Counted from the first letter of the stretch, positions 51,982-62,760 are shown. The stretch is DNA of 64,000 nt from Dehalococcoidia bacterium (GCA_007129495.1 SKVJ01000019.1:20529-84528), one strand, 5' to 3'. Numbers and translations are program-made. The notes: generated by a model not told the origin, from the sequence alone.

Positions 51982-52218
51982 ATGAGCCAGCGTGAACGCC
52001 GCTTAAGCTTCGTAGGGTGGATACTATTCATCATTTGCGCGCTATTCTTCATAGGTTCAGCCATCCTGAATGGTGATCTACTCTACCTCGCAGGAAGCAT
52101 CATATTCCTCGTTGCGTGCGTTGCCTTCCTTATTCCGCTGGTGCCACGAAACGTGAACCGTCTCGCGGCGCCACCAGACGAGGACCTGCGCAGCAAGGAT
52201 TCCGACCCCCCCGCCTAG
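51982..52218 (+). CDS. Small two-TM membrane protein
   Basis: FVGWILFIICALFFIGSAILNGDLLYLAGSIIFLVACVAFLIPLVP; SD ggaggtg. Confidence 0.7.
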   Translation: MSQRERRLSFVGWILFIICALFFIGSAILNGDLLYLAGSIIFLVACVAFLIPLVPRNVNRLAAPPDEDLRSKDSDPPA

Positions 52219-52222
52219 TCTG

Positions 52223-53131
52223 CTACGACGTTTCGATAACACCGACCCCGGCCACGATCATCACCGTGGCGATTATTCGTATCGTGACCATCTTCCTCCC
52301 CCCACTCCAGAACAGAAAACCGGGCGCACAACAACTCAGCACAATCGCGAACAGCAATACAAACAGTGGACGCGAACTTAAGAGCGTCGACACTAATGAT
52401 ACAGGACCCTGCTGCAAGGCCCAGTAAGAAATGACTATACCCACCGGCGCAATCACCTCATTCAATGCGAGCAAACCCAGCGCTTTGTTACGCTCATGAA
52501 GCGCCAATATGACATTGATGACCCGTCGCCGTAGTGAGATCGCGAGAAAGACGCTGCCCATCACGGTGGCGCCTATCCAGAACAGATTCCAGAACGTAAT
52601 CTGGTCGAGCGCCACCTTACCGGTCACATCCGCCGTAGCAAACAGCAGGCTGGCCAGGAAAATCAAAGCGGAACGTGGCCGACCTATCGGAATCCGTGAT
52701 GGCTCCCTATTGAGCGATATCAGCACGGCACCTGATGCGACGATGAACACGGCCATCCACTGTTGCCAGGCCAGCATCTCCCCCAGCACGAAGAAGGCAA
52801 TCGCGGCTACAAACATCGGATATGTGTACAGGAGGGGAATGACGCTCGACACCTCGCGATGTCGTAGTCCATCCAGCACGATAATGATGGCGCCGGTACG
52901 CAGGAAGGCTGACAACACTCCAAACAGCACGTACGGCAATTCCACCCCGGAGGGAAGGGGTGCAAACTGTGATACGACCACACCGTAGAAGAGGTGGATG
53001 GTCCCGACCAGCAGCATGAAGCTGCGGATACCTGTGAAGCGTTTGGATACGAGGTGGCTGTCAAGAATGTTCACGAACGCCAGGATGGCGGCGCTGAGCA
53101 GTGCCGCATGTATCCAGGTCACGCCGGACAA
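52223..53131 (-). CDS. EamA/DMT family transporter
   Basis: Multi-TM; VLDGLRHREVSSVIPLLYTYPMFVAAIAFFVLGEMLAWQQWMAVFIVASGAVLIS. Confidence 0.85.
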   Translation of the reverse strand: MSGVTWIHAALLSAAILAFVNILDSHLVSKRFTGIRSFMLLVGTIHLFYGVVVSQFAPLPSGVELPYVLFGVLSAFLRTGAIIIVLDGLRHREVSSVIPLLYTYPMFVAAIAFFVLGEMLAWQQWMAVFIVASGAVLISLNREPSRIPIGRPRSALIFLASLLFATADVTGKVALDQITFWNLFWIGATVMGSVFLAISLRRRVINVILALHERNKALGLLALNEVIAPVGIVISYWALQQGPVSLVSTLLSSRPLFVLLFAIVLSCCAPGFLFWSGGRKMVTIRIIATVMIVAGVGVIETS

Positions 53132-53401
53132 CTCCCTGGGTCAGACACCATGAAACGGTGCAGCATCCACACCCCAGCCAAGAACGTATGTATGTTCATC
53201 ACTCTACGATAGCCTCCTCCTGCATCGCGGTTGTGCTTTCGGGTCGGCTGCCCCATCACTCCTGGGAGAGGGAACCGCAAAGCCAGACAGAAAGACATCC
53301 AGTTGGCGTCCAAGGAGAATGTCGTCCTTGACGATCTCGCACGCAGGTGACAGTATACCGACATACCCCGCCGCAGGGCCAGTTTCGCGTAATGCAGCTG
53401 T

Positions 53402-54043
53402 ATGAAGACAATCGCAGGATGGCTCAGAGCCGCACTGGACATCGTCCGGCTATACAAACGGGCTTATCTGACGATCAACGTGGTGTACTACGGCCTTGTG
53501 GCAGTCTCCATGGTGTTCGTTTTCTACCATCCGGAGCTGCAGGAGGCGCTCATCGACTCCGTAGCGCAGTCATTCACGGAAGGGCCGCTGGCCGCGGTGG
53601 CCGAGGCCTACCTCGGTGGACACCTGCTGCAGGCCATCGTCCTCACTTTTCTGTTCAATTTCTTTATGGGGAGCCTGCTGGTGCTGTTCGCACCATCTAT
53701 GGTGATACCGTTTGCGGGCTTGTTGATGGGGGTCGTGCGCGCTGTCCTCTGGGGATTAGTCCTCGCACCGACCACGCCGGAGCTTCAGATAACGATGATT
53801 CCGCATTCCGGAACTCTCCTGCTCGAGGGGCAGGGATACATCATTGCCCTGTTGGCAGTCTGGGTCCTGGGACGCGCCTTCACCTCTCCCAGCAGCGTCG
53901 GCGCTTCTTCGTGGAAAGCAGGCTACGCGATTGGCCTCAAGAGGGCGGGACCGCTCCTGCTACTGGCCGCCGCAGTTCTGGCCATTGCCGCAGTATATGA
54001 GGCATTGACGCTTATCTACCTCGTGCCCCGACTCCTCTCTTGA
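53402..54043 (+). CDS. Stage II sporulation protein M-like membrane protein
   Basis: FLFNFFMGSLLVLFAPSMVIPFAGLLMGVVRAVLWGLVLAP, IPHSGTLLLEGQGYIIALLA. Confidence 0.65.
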   Translation: MKTIAGWLRAALDIVRLYKRAYLTINVVYYGLVAVSMVFVFYHPELQEALIDSVAQSFTEGPLAAVAEAYLGGHLLQAIVLTFLFNFFMGSLLVLFAPSMVIPFAGLLMGVVRAVLWGLVLAPTTPELQITMIPHSGTLLLEGQGYIIALLAVWVLGRAFTSPSSVGASSWKAGYAIGLKRAGPLLLLAAAVLAIAAVYEALTLIYLVPRLLS

Positions 54044-54178
54044 CCTCTTGCGGATGCCTGCCTCTTCTACGGCACACACTAATCTTCTGCGCTGTTACAA
54101 CGTTATACGAGTATGAAGAGAGCTATCCGGAGGTCCGGATGGCCCTGCAGGAGGAACCGAAGTCTACGGAGGTACCCT

Positions 54179-54529
54179 GTGCTGAACGAACGCCGGGTGA
54201 TGATAACAACGCTCCTGGGAACGGGATGCGGTTTGGCATCCTGGGCCATTTGCTCCAGGGGTATGGGGTTGGACCTGTTACTCTCGCAGAGTATGCTCCT
54301 CGTTCTCATCAACACATTGATGGGTTTCACTGTCGGCATCAGTTCACTGAGGATTCACTGGATGGCGCACGGTGCCCTCATCGGACTGCTCTTCGGCGCA
54401 GTACTGGCAGTCTTTACTCAGAGTCATGGCCTGGGCTTCTGGTGGCCGGTAGTACTCGGACCGGTCTTCGGATTCGTAGTGGAACTGGGCGCCACCGTAT
54501 TCTTTCACGCTGATATCGACGCGTGGTAG
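54179..54529 (+). CDS. Hypothetical membrane protein
   Basis: Likely GTG 54179 with SD acggagg; TMs LLLVLINTLMGFTVGIS and HGALIGLLFGAVLAVF. Confidence 0.55.
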   Translation: MLNERRVMITTLLGTGCGLASWAICSRGMGLDLLLSQSMLLVLINTLMGFTVGISSLRIHWMAHGALIGLLFGAVLAVFTQSHGLGFWWPVVLGPVFGFVVELGATVFFHADIDAW

Positions 54530-54601
54530 CAACCGGGCACGGATCCCGAATGCCGCAATACCAGCAGCACCAGTTGGCACCGGTTGGCTTCCCTTCGCAG
54601 A

Positions 54602-54979
54602 CTACGCCTGCTCTATCAGGACCTTCGCGCCACTCTGCACCACCCGGAACATATGGGGGTCTCCTTCCACATGCCCGAACACCGTGACTTCGCTCGCCGC
54701 ACGAGGCTCCTCGCCACTGCTTGCAGGCGTGGGGCCAAAGAAGATGCACAGTGCATGACCCGGAGGCCAATACGCCAGGTCGCCTCGGTCGACTACCTCC
54801 TGTGGTGACTCCAGCGGAAGGTCGAGTGGAACCCCGCCGTAGAGTTCTTCTCCCCACGTCTGCATCCTCACCTCCAACGGTAACGCTCGCCACACTTCGT
54901 CGGCCACATGTGTATCATTAAGCGTGGCATAAGCCGCTACTGTACCGGCCGTGATCCGCACTCTCCGTTCTTCATTCAT
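54602..54979 (-). CDS. Cyclophilin-like fold protein
   Basis: RITAGTVAAYATLNDTHVADEVWRALP...ELYGGVPLDL...DRGDLAYWPPGHALCIFFGPTPAS. Confidence 0.75.
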   Translation of the reverse strand: MNEERRVRITAGTVAAYATLNDTHVADEVWRALPLEVRMQTWGEELYGGVPLDLPLESPQEVVDRGDLAYWPPGHALCIFFGPTPASSGEEPRAASEVTVFGHVEGDPHMFRVVQSGAKVLIEQA

Positions 54980-55411
54980 ACCAGACCTCCTCGCGGACGA
55001 TAGCGCTTCAGTACTGCAGTCTAGTAATCATGACCCGCACCGTCAACTCCAAGACTCATCGCCGCTGAAGCAACCACATCGGTGGAGCTTTGGATGGGAC
55101 ACGCCATAGGTTCGCCGGACTCAAGATCCGTGTACGCTGATCGCTTCATCCGCCGCAAGACGCTGCGACAACGACGTGAAGGAATCGCTCCAACTCTCCA
55201 CAAGTGTACTTTCTTAATCCACGATATCTCTTCGGAACAGAAGCCATCACTCACCATTCCTGGGTGCAACCAGAACGGAGCTCGCAGCGAAGCAGGAAAC
55301 TCCGCAGCAGAGCGCCAAGATGCAGAACACCTCCGGTGATAACCGTCTTCTCTCTCCAGCACTGGAGGGTTCGATCCAAACAGGTGCTACACGTACATGC
55401 TATCAACCGGA

Positions 55412-55813
55412 TCAACTATCCAGCTCTTCGCCATTCACGGCCTCAACGATGAGGCGCAGGTACTTCATTCGCAGTACCCTTACCCGTTGCCCTTCTGATA
55501 ATGCCTCCCCCTCGGCAACCGCCGGCCACAGCTCGTTGCCGATGCGAACATAGCCGCGCGGAGCAAGGGGTGTCACTACTCGACCATAGGTCCCGATGCC
55601 CGGCGAATGGAGCACTTTCAACGCAAGCGTCCGAATGTTCAACCGTGTGAGTACAATCGAGACAGCCGCCAGCGCCACCGCTGCGCTGATCACCAGCCAC
55701 AACGGCACCACGATACCAAATTGCGGCAGGACCCAGAGCAATACGACCAGCAGTACGACCTGCTCCAGCAGGGAGATAACGATCGAGTATGCGAGAAACG
55801 ATCTACCTTTCAT
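55412..55813 (-). CDS. NfeD-like membrane protein with C-terminal OB domain
   Basis: Two TMs then GIGTYGRVVTPLAPRGYVRIGNELWPAVAEGEALSEGQRVRVL. Confidence 0.8.
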   Translation of the reverse strand: MKGRSFLAYSIVISLLEQVVLLVVLLWVLPQFGIVVPLWLVISAAVALAAVSIVLTRLNIRTLALKVLHSPGIGTYGRVVTPLAPRGYVRIGNELWPAVAEGEALSEGQRVRVLRMKYLRLIVEAVNGEELDS

Positions 55814-55926
55814 GGTCGATACCGGGAAATACCTGTAAAGCGTACCATGTCAGGATAGTGACTCCTTCAACCGGACGAGTGACAGGCTGAGCAGTGCACT
55901 ACGCCTTGCGGACGTCAACTGAAGTC

Positions 55927-57183
55927 CTATGCATTGGCGTGCCGTAGCTTCAGTTGCTCGTCGATCGCTTCCAGCCGACGCGCCAGCGGAGGGTGTGAGT
56001 AGTTCAGGAATACGTGGAACCAGTGAGGGTTGGGGTGGGTAAGGTTGCTTACGTGCAGGGTCTTGAGCGCTGTCGGGAGACTACCCGGCTGCGGGGCGGT
56101 ATTCACAGCGAAACGGTCGGCTTCATATTCATGCCGTCTCGATATCAGGTTTGCCCCTATCGAGAGGCCAGTCTCCACAGGCGTATATAGCAATCCGAAA
56201 GCAACCAGTCCTGTATACACAGATGATTGGCTGAGGTAAAAGGCCTGATACAGGCCGGGCTGCCCCAGAAAGAAGTCCAGAAGAAAGAACGCGACACCCG
56301 CATGCACGGTCCCCAGCACCAGACCTTTCGTGATATGCCGTAGGCGGAAATGTCCCACCTCATGAGCAAGAACCGACACTATTTCGTCAATGGAGTGGCG
56401 GTCAATGAGTGTGTCAAAGAGCGCGATACGGCGCTGGCGTCCCAACCCGGTGAAATATGCGTTTGCCTTTGAAGACCGGCGCGAACCATCGACGACGTAG
56501 ACATTCTGCAGCGGAAAGCGAACGGAGCGCGCATACTGCATGATCGACTCTTTCAAATCGCCTTCCCGCATCGGCTCGAAACGATTGAACAGAGGCAACA
56601 GGAGAGCCGGCCCCAGCCACTGCGTCACGAGCGAGAACACTACCACGACAAGCCAGCAAAGGATCCAGGCGATGTTGCCGGCATGAATGAACAGCAGAAG
56701 AATGCCCGAGAGGAGCGCCCCTCCAATCGTCGCGGTAATCAGGAGGCCCTTCACCCGGTCCGAGAGAAACGTCTGCCAGGTGGTGCGGTTGAATCCGAAT
56801 CTCGTCTCGGTCACGAAGGTCCCATAGACATCAAAGGGCATACTCAGCAGGATGTAACCGAAGATCAGCAAGCCGATGTACACCAGCCCCCGGGCCAGTT
56901 CGCTGGTAAACCACTGGCGCACGAGCACATCGAGCCATTCAAACCCACCGGCAAACCAGAACGCCAGCAGGACAAGCAGTACCACCGTCCGTTCCAACGT
57001 AGACTGTGTCGTAACCGCCCTGATGTAGCGCCTGGCACGGTCGAGTGCTTCGCTGCCGTACAGCGAGGCCATGGTATCAGGAGGATGACGGTCAAGAGCC
57101 CTCACGTTCAGCGTTTCCGAGACAGTGTGCAGGGCATAGTCAACGAGCAATGCGATAAATATGACGATGCCGTAGATGTTCAT
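55927..57183 (-). CDS. M48 family metallopeptidase (Ste24/CAAX protease type)
   Basis: VSVLAHEVGHFRLRH zinc motif; RRHEYEADRFAV. Confidence 0.92.
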   Translation of the reverse strand: MNIYGIVIFIALLVDYALHTVSETLNVRALDRHPPDTMASLYGSEALDRARRYIRAVTTQSTLERTVVLLVLLAFWFAGGFEWLDVLVRQWFTSELARGLVYIGLLIFGYILLSMPFDVYGTFVTETRFGFNRTTWQTFLSDRVKGLLITATIGGALLSGILLLFIHAGNIAWILCWLVVVVFSLVTQWLGPALLLPLFNRFEPMREGDLKESIMQYARSVRFPLQNVYVVDGSRRSSKANAYFTGLGRQRRIALFDTLIDRHSIDEIVSVLAHEVGHFRLRHITKGLVLGTVHAGVAFFLLDFFLGQPGLYQAFYLSQSSVYTGLVAFGLLYTPVETGLSIGANLISRRHEYEADRFAVNTAPQPGSLPTALKTLHVSNLTHPNPHWFHVFLNYSHPPLARRLEAIDEQLKLRHANA

Positions 57184-57362
57184 GCTGTTTCAGATCCTGT
57201 TCTCCAACCGCGGCAACCAACGCACTGACTGCGATAATGCCAATAACCAGTTGATAAGTCCAACCGACCCCGATGCGTCTCCGGCCGAGGCGGGTGAGAT
57301 TGTCATGATGGTACGATGCTGCACCTCGGACCAAACCGGTGATGGCCCGCTTTGAGTTTTTG

Positions 57363-59327
57363 TCACTGCACCCGTGCATCCGGTCCGTTACGGGCCCTGC
57401 GCTCCTTCATCTGCCACAGCACAATACCTGAGACAATAATCAATGCGACCGTATTGGCCACAAGATTTGGGGGAATCAACATCAGCCCTGCTCCCGCCAG
57501 CAGCAGTCGTGCAACGCCGGGCAGCCACCCCATCATCCATCCTTCGAATGCAGCAGCCAGGCAGATGACGAGTATGACGCACACAACAACTGCCCACAGC
57601 ACATCAAAAGGTCCACCGAAGAAAAGCAGTGCCGGGCGATAGACAAGAGCAAGCGGAAGCACGAATCCTACTGCAGCCAATCGCATAGCTGTCAGACCCA
57701 CCAACCAGAATCCTGAACCTGAGAGGCCCGATGCAACCAACACTCCGACCGCAACTGGCGGAGTAATGAAGGCCATGTTCGCATAGTACAGTGAGAAGAA
57801 GTGTGCCACCAATACTGGAACTCCTGAATTGACCATGAGCGGTGCAACTATGAGCACCGTCATCAGATACGCAGCCATGGGCGGCACTCCCATGCCCAGT
57901 ATGAGGCAGGCTGCGCCTCCCAGTATCGCGAGTAGAAGCAGTGATTGGCCGGCTGCAGTGCTCACGAGATGGCTGAAGGTACTGCCGAGCCCGGTCTGGA
58001 ACAGCGCAACTATTACAACGCCACTGAGTGCACAGACGGGAGCAATCCTGGTCAGTTCCTGAGATGCCTCAGCGAGTGCTGTGAATATCCGCGTGAGTCG
58101 CATCCTCGTCTGCCCTCTCAGCGCAGCGGATAGCGGCACAGTGGGAATAGCCCAAAGTACTGCAGTCGATGGATAGTATCCAGCGACCAGTAGTCCCAAC
58201 AGGACAACTATGGGGATGAGCAGGTGTCCCCGCATCTTGAGCCCCTGCCATGCCTTCGTGAAATCCGGACCTTTGCCGTTGCCGCGCATGCCCGTATGAA
58301 CGGCCTGCAAATGCACCTGAACGAGAAGGCAGGTGAAGTAAAGCGCGGCGGGGATCACAGCCAGAAGCATGAGCCGGACGTAGGACGTCCCGGTAAGTTC
58401 GGCCATAATGAAGATGATGCCGGTCATAACGGGCGGCACAATGCTGGCCCCAGTTGAGGCGGCTGCCTCAACCGCCCCTGCGTAGTGCGGGCGGTAGCCA
58501 ATGTCCTTCATCATCGGAATAGTGATGCTTCCAGTCATAATCATGTTGGTTGCCGGGCCTCCGGTGACGCTGCCAACAAGAGCGCTCCCCACTACAGCGA
58601 CCTTGGCAGGTCCACCCCGTGCTCCCCCTGCAAGATCCTGGCAGAGGGACGTAAGGAGTTGTCCCAGACCGGAGTGCTGCATCAGTTTGCCGAAGATGAG
58701 AAACAGCACTATCAGGGTCGCGGACATCCTCAGTGGGACACCCCAGAGTCCATGAAGACGAGTCCACACAGTGACATCGAGAATCTCAACAACATTCATG
58801 CCCCCGTGTGCCCAGATTCCCGGTAAATGGGGACCGAGGTACATCAGGAGAAAGAAGCCACACATAACGGCAACAAAGGGAAGTCCCACGGCTCTCCGTG
58901 AAGCTTCAAGCGTCAGGAGCAACAGTGCTGCAGCTGCTGCAACCTGGGCAGTCGATAGCGGCGAGATCACGATGGCACGCTGCGACAGAGTATCGATACT
59001 CAATACGAAGTACACACACAGCACAAGAGAAAGGCCCACCAGGATCATGTCGCCGTGCAATACACCCAGGGCTCTGCCGTGTGAACGGCCAAGGACAAGG
59101 AACGTCAGGGCAACCATAACGCAGAGATGCACTGCGAGATGAGTATCCAGCGGCAGCATCCATGTGATGGGAACGAAGATATGATACAAGGCGATCGTCG
59201 CCGACACTACTTGAACAGGAGAAGTCGGCGCATCGGTTGAGACTGACCGTCTCGGCGCCGGACGCAGCAATCTAAGGAGTGTACTGCGCATACGATCCCG
59301 CCGATTTGTGCTCGACTCCGAACTCAC
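57363..59327 (-). CDS. TRAP transporter permease, fused type
   Basis: FFLLMYLGPHLPGIWAHGG, GGPAKVAVVGSALVGSVTGGPATNMIMTGSITIPMMK, GMGVPPMAAYLMTVLIVAP. Confidence 0.9.
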   Translation of the reverse strand: MSSESSTNRRDRMRSTLLRLLRPAPRRSVSTDAPTSPVQVVSATIALYHIFVPITWMLPLDTHLAVHLCVMVALTFLVLGRSHGRALGVLHGDMILVGLSLVLCVYFVLSIDTLSQRAIVISPLSTAQVAAAAALLLLTLEASRRAVGLPFVAVMCGFFLLMYLGPHLPGIWAHGGMNVVEILDVTVWTRLHGLWGVPLRMSATLIVLFLIFGKLMQHSGLGQLLTSLCQDLAGGARGGPAKVAVVGSALVGSVTGGPATNMIMTGSITIPMMKDIGYRPHYAGAVEAAASTGASIVPPVMTGIIFIMAELTGTSYVRLMLLAVIPAALYFTCLLVQVHLQAVHTGMRGNGKGPDFTKAWQGLKMRGHLLIPIVVLLGLLVAGYYPSTAVLWAIPTVPLSAALRGQTRMRLTRIFTALAEASQELTRIAPVCALSGVVIVALFQTGLGSTFSHLVSTAAGQSLLLLAILGGAACLILGMGVPPMAAYLMTVLIVAPLMVNSGVPVLVAHFFSLYYANMAFITPPVAVGVLVASGLSGSGFWLVGLTAMRLAAVGFVLPLALVYRPALLFFGGPFDVLWAVVVCVILVICLAAAFEGWMMGWLPGVARLLLAGAGLMLIPPNLVANTVALIIVSGIVLWQMKERRARNGPDARVQ

Positions 59328-59366
59328 AAAGGGCGCTGCCAGTCAGCACCGTCGGGCACGCAGTAT

Positions 59367-60443
59367 CTAATCCAGCCATCCCATCTCGCGATAGAACTTC
59401 AGTGCACCCGGGTGGTACGGTTCACCAACCGTTCGACTGAGCCGCACCGAAGCAGCTACGGATTCCGGCGTCATATGTTCCCGTGCATCTGCATTTACAG
59501 CGAACAATAGGTCGGAGCGCTCGAATATGGCCCTCACCACATTGTAGACAATGTCGTCAGGCAGGTCTGTCCGTGCCACCAGGAGATAAGGGAAGGCAAC
59601 TGTGGGTACGTCCGCATCGACAAATGGATACGTCCCCCTGGGAATAGTGGCAGGCACCGATCCCAAGCCTCCCAGCATCGCAACAAGACCGGGTTCGTCA
59701 ATAGGAAGGATACTTGCATCGAGTGCCAGTCCCACGAAGAATGGTCCTGGAATAGGAGCCTGCGTAAAGCCGATGTCCACCCGCCCAGTCTGCAACGCTT
59801 CGGCACCCTGTACAGTCGACATCGCAATCGCTTCGTGACGGGCACCCCAACCTTCGGCTTCTTCCAATGTTGCGCCGTGGTATTCAAGTATCTTTGAGAA
59901 CAACATCACTGCACCTATGCCGCTTCCGAGGCGGAACGGATACTTGCGAGTCACGACATCTGTGAGAGAGTTGATCTCTAATCTGTTCAGCACGACAATC
60001 TGAAGAAACTGCGAAGAAAAAGGCATCACCAGTCTGTAGCCCGCCGCCTGTTCGAAGTCGATATCCGGGTGGAGCGGTACCTGCACTTCAAGTTCGAGTG
60101 CCCTGCTTGATCTGGTGAAGAAGAATTCCACCTCACCTGCGATACGTTTGGAAGTAAGCCGCGCAATGCCACCCGCGGACATCGAGTCGACCTTCCATTC
60201 CGGATACGACAAACGTACGGCCTCAGCCATAGCATCCGCGGCAACCTGCGTCAGGCCTCCAGCCGTGAATGCCATGAAGGACACAGCCACATGGTCCGGT
60301 GGATCGCCCGCAGTTGGAGCAGCAGGGGCCGGAGAACAGGACAACACGACAGCACAGAGTGATAAGATCGCAATGCTGCCGATCGATTTCCTTGGCCACA
60401 AGTGCTCAGTGCGTTTCTGTTTCTTCACGAACATTCGAAGCAT
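59367..60443 (-). CDS. TAXI family TRAP transporter solute-binding subunit
   Basis: MAFTAGGLTQVAADAMAEAVRLSYPEWKVDSMSAGG, FRLGSGIGAVMLFSKILEYHG, HPGALKFYREMGWLD. Confidence 0.82.
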   Translation of the reverse strand: MLRMFVKKQKRTEHLWPRKSIGSIAILSLCAVVLSCSPAPAAPTAGDPPDHVAVSFMAFTAGGLTQVAADAMAEAVRLSYPEWKVDSMSAGGIARLTSKRIAGEVEFFFTRSSRALELEVQVPLHPDIDFEQAAGYRLVMPFSSQFLQIVVLNRLEINSLTDVVTRKYPFRLGSGIGAVMLFSKILEYHGATLEEAEGWGARHEAIAMSTVQGAEALQTGRVDIGFTQAPIPGPFFVGLALDASILPIDEPGLVAMLGGLGSVPATIPRGTYPFVDADVPTVAFPYLLVARTDLPDDIVYNVVRAIFERSDLLFAVNADAREHMTPESVAASVRLSRTVGEPYHPGALKFYREMGWLD

Positions 60444-60471
60444 TTCCCGGTAAGGCAGACCTTTCTGAAAT

Positions 60472-62079
60472 TCAGTCCGGAAGGGATTCTGACTGCTTGC
60501 GAATATTCAACGTCAGCAGCTTTCCCGCCAGTGTAAATTGCGGCCGTTCACGTCTCACGCCAAGCACCTTCCCCTGGCGCCAGACCTCAGCCATCATGCG
60601 ATCAGTGTCGCCTCCTCGTCCTAGTTCAGAAAGAATGACGGCTACGACCTCTTCTTCGTTGACATCACCCACGTCGGGACTTACCAGCACCTCGAGTCTG
60701 GTAAGGCCGGCAGCATCCTCATACTCCTGCATCTGGTAATCCGTGGAGAACCCACCAAACCTGGACGGCAGCACTTTCTCGAGGATATGAACCAAATCCG
60801 TTCCCACAAAGGTCATCCCCTCGCCCGTGAGTTTGTCGAAGCTGCGGATAGTGTGTAGGTGCTGGGAAAACCCAATGCTGCCCAGTTCGCAGTCGCACTC
60901 TCTGGTTTCGACAACCCCATAGTCGCCGCTCTCGACATTGAGCAGAATCTTAGGAACCTTATCGAACAGTGACGTGAACAGGAACGCATCGACCGTGCCT
61001 CCCCCAAATGCAGTATCCCGCTGATGTTGAATCACCGCGAGCGAAGTGGCAAGAAGGTGAATGTCGTCGCATGCGCTCTTGTGGCCCGCACAACCGTATC
61101 CCACAATGCTGCCCTCAGCGAACGCATATATATTGACGGCTTCGGCGCCCACCGATCGTATCTCCTCCATCTTGGCAGGGCTCAGGGGTTCACCACTTGT
61201 GCGGAAAGTAACACCCGAGAGATCAGTACCACTCGCTCTCGCCAAATGGCAAAGCCGGGCTGCCGAACTGGGCGACGCGGCGACAACGCAACCCTGACCT
61301 CGCTTGAGCACATCGTTGAGACAATCGGCGACCACATGGACCTGTTCTCCGCTGACATACTCCGGTGATGGGATTCGAGTGCCAAATAGTCGGCCCGCGT
61401 ACACGACGTACAAAGTGGCCAGACGCTTCGGGAAAGATGGCCTGATGTTCCTCTGTGCCACTGGAGAAAACCATCGAACAGGCGGTACTCCCATCTTACA
61501 AAACTGCAGCAGTGCGGCGAGTCCCGCCGCTGAAGGTAGTATCTCCTTCCAGAGAAGCGTCGGCTTGCCCAGGAGCCCGTGAGATGAGAACACCACCGCG
61601 TTGTACAGGGCGTTGTATTTCAATCGTTCCAGAGTCATCGCGGTTCTCGTGCCGCGACTGCGGCTACCACTACTGCTGGTCGTTATGCTCCTCGTAAGAA
61701 ACGGGTTGTCGAAGTCCTCCGGCCGACAGCGCATCACCACGTTACTACGAATAACGTCCTTCTTCCCCTTGAACTCATCGATTGTGAAGTACACGCCTGC
61801 GTCACGCAAGCTCGTGAGGGACGCCTCAATGCCATCGGAGCACACCATCCGTTCGAGATCGCCGTATTCACAGCCGGCCATTCGCAGCAATGGAAGGTAC
61901 GGACTTCTGTCGTTGTCGTAGATTGCCCGCTTTGCAAGTATCAGAAAGTTCGACTCGCGGTCGCGCAAGCGCTGGCGGATCAGATCCCGGCCCAGTTCCA
62001 CCGTGGCTGGTTCTTTGAGGTACTGTCTCAGTCCCCATGCAAAGCGTGCATATGCGGATATCTGATGGGCGAGGGACAC
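60472..62079 (-). CDS. Acyl-protein synthetase / phenylacetate-CoA-ligase-like adenylation protein
   Basis: LTRSITTSSSGSRSRGTRTAMTLERL, TFRTSGEPLSPAKMEEIRSVGAEAVNIYAFAEGSIVGYGC. Confidence 0.65.
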   Translation of the reverse strand: MSLAHQISAYARFAWGLRQYLKEPATVELGRDLIRQRLRDRESNFLILAKRAIYDNDRSPYLPLLRMAGCEYGDLERMVCSDGIEASLTSLRDAGVYFTIDEFKGKKDVIRSNVVMRCRPEDFDNPFLTRSITTSSSGSRSRGTRTAMTLERLKYNALYNAVVFSSHGLLGKPTLLWKEILPSAAGLAALLQFCKMGVPPVRWFSPVAQRNIRPSFPKRLATLYVVYAGRLFGTRIPSPEYVSGEQVHVVADCLNDVLKRGQGCVVAASPSSAARLCHLARASGTDLSGVTFRTSGEPLSPAKMEEIRSVGAEAVNIYAFAEGSIVGYGCAGHKSACDDIHLLATSLAVIQHQRDTAFGGGTVDAFLFTSLFDKVPKILLNVESGDYGVVETRECDCELGSIGFSQHLHTIRSFDKLTGEGMTFVGTDLVHILEKVLPSRFGGFSTDYQMQEYEDAAGLTRLEVLVSPDVGDVNEEEVVAVILSELGRGGDTDRMMAEVWRQGKVLGVRRERPQFTLAGKLLTLNIRKQSESLPD

Positions 62080-62588
62080 TCTGATACTCCAGTTCTGGCA
62101 GAAATCAAGCTATTCTAGCATAAGCACGTGTGAATGGGTGACGATGGCAGGAGTTCGCCTGACAAGAGCTCATGTGCTTGCCTCCTGCGGGATAGAGGTA
62201 TGGAAGATCGATAGCAGGGGACATCAGTTGGGCACCGTGTACAACCCGCTCTGCAGACTGCAACAGATCAGGATGATCATGGCGATACCGGCCGAGACCC
62301 CAAGCTCAGTCATTGGCGTGAACGAAAGGAACAGCGCTGCCCTGATGCTGAAGCTGCCTGCATGTCATTGTCTTGCCCAGACACGTATCGGCACAAGCCC
62401 GTTCGGTACATTGCCACACCCAGTCCCCCACTACAGACTTTGCCGGTTTGACTCCACGTTATACCGCACTCGCTGGTAGAATTGAGCCAAGGCATGAGCG
62501 CTCGGGAACCGTGTGATCCCACACTCAGGAATGCGACACCCCGTGCCCGTGATGATGTGTACCGCCCGGAAGACCCAAGGAGGCCTGG

Positions 62589-62681
62589 ATGAAGCGAATG
62601 ATTATTCTGATCGGCGTCCTCCTGATTCTGATAGGGTTCATGGTGACGCGACTTGGACTCATGGAAATCATCTTCGGTTGA
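62589..62681 (+). CDS. Putative single-TM microprotein (30 aa)
   Basis: MKRMIILIGVLLILIGFMVTRLGLMEIIFG; SD aaggagg just upstream. Confidence 0.55.
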   Translation: MKRMIILIGVLLILIGFMVTRLGLMEIIFG

Positions 62682-62760
62682 GGTCTTGAGGTCGGCTACA
62701 GGCCCACTCTTGCCTGCGGCAACAGAGGGGATCCACGAAGACTTCTGCAATGATACTCGT

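Noticed and set aside
53347-54000. 217-aa ORF overlapping the SpoIIM-like gene in another frame
   Set aside because: Composition is typical of a shadow frame; the 53402..54043 frame has coherent TM segments.
55360-55395. Possible tRNA T-arm (GGGTTCGATCC)
   Set aside because: No matching acceptor, D or anticodon arms upstream.
62138-62479. 113-aa forward ORF upstream of the 30-aa microprotein
   Set aside because: No recognisable domain and no clear SD; cannot be distinguished from chance.
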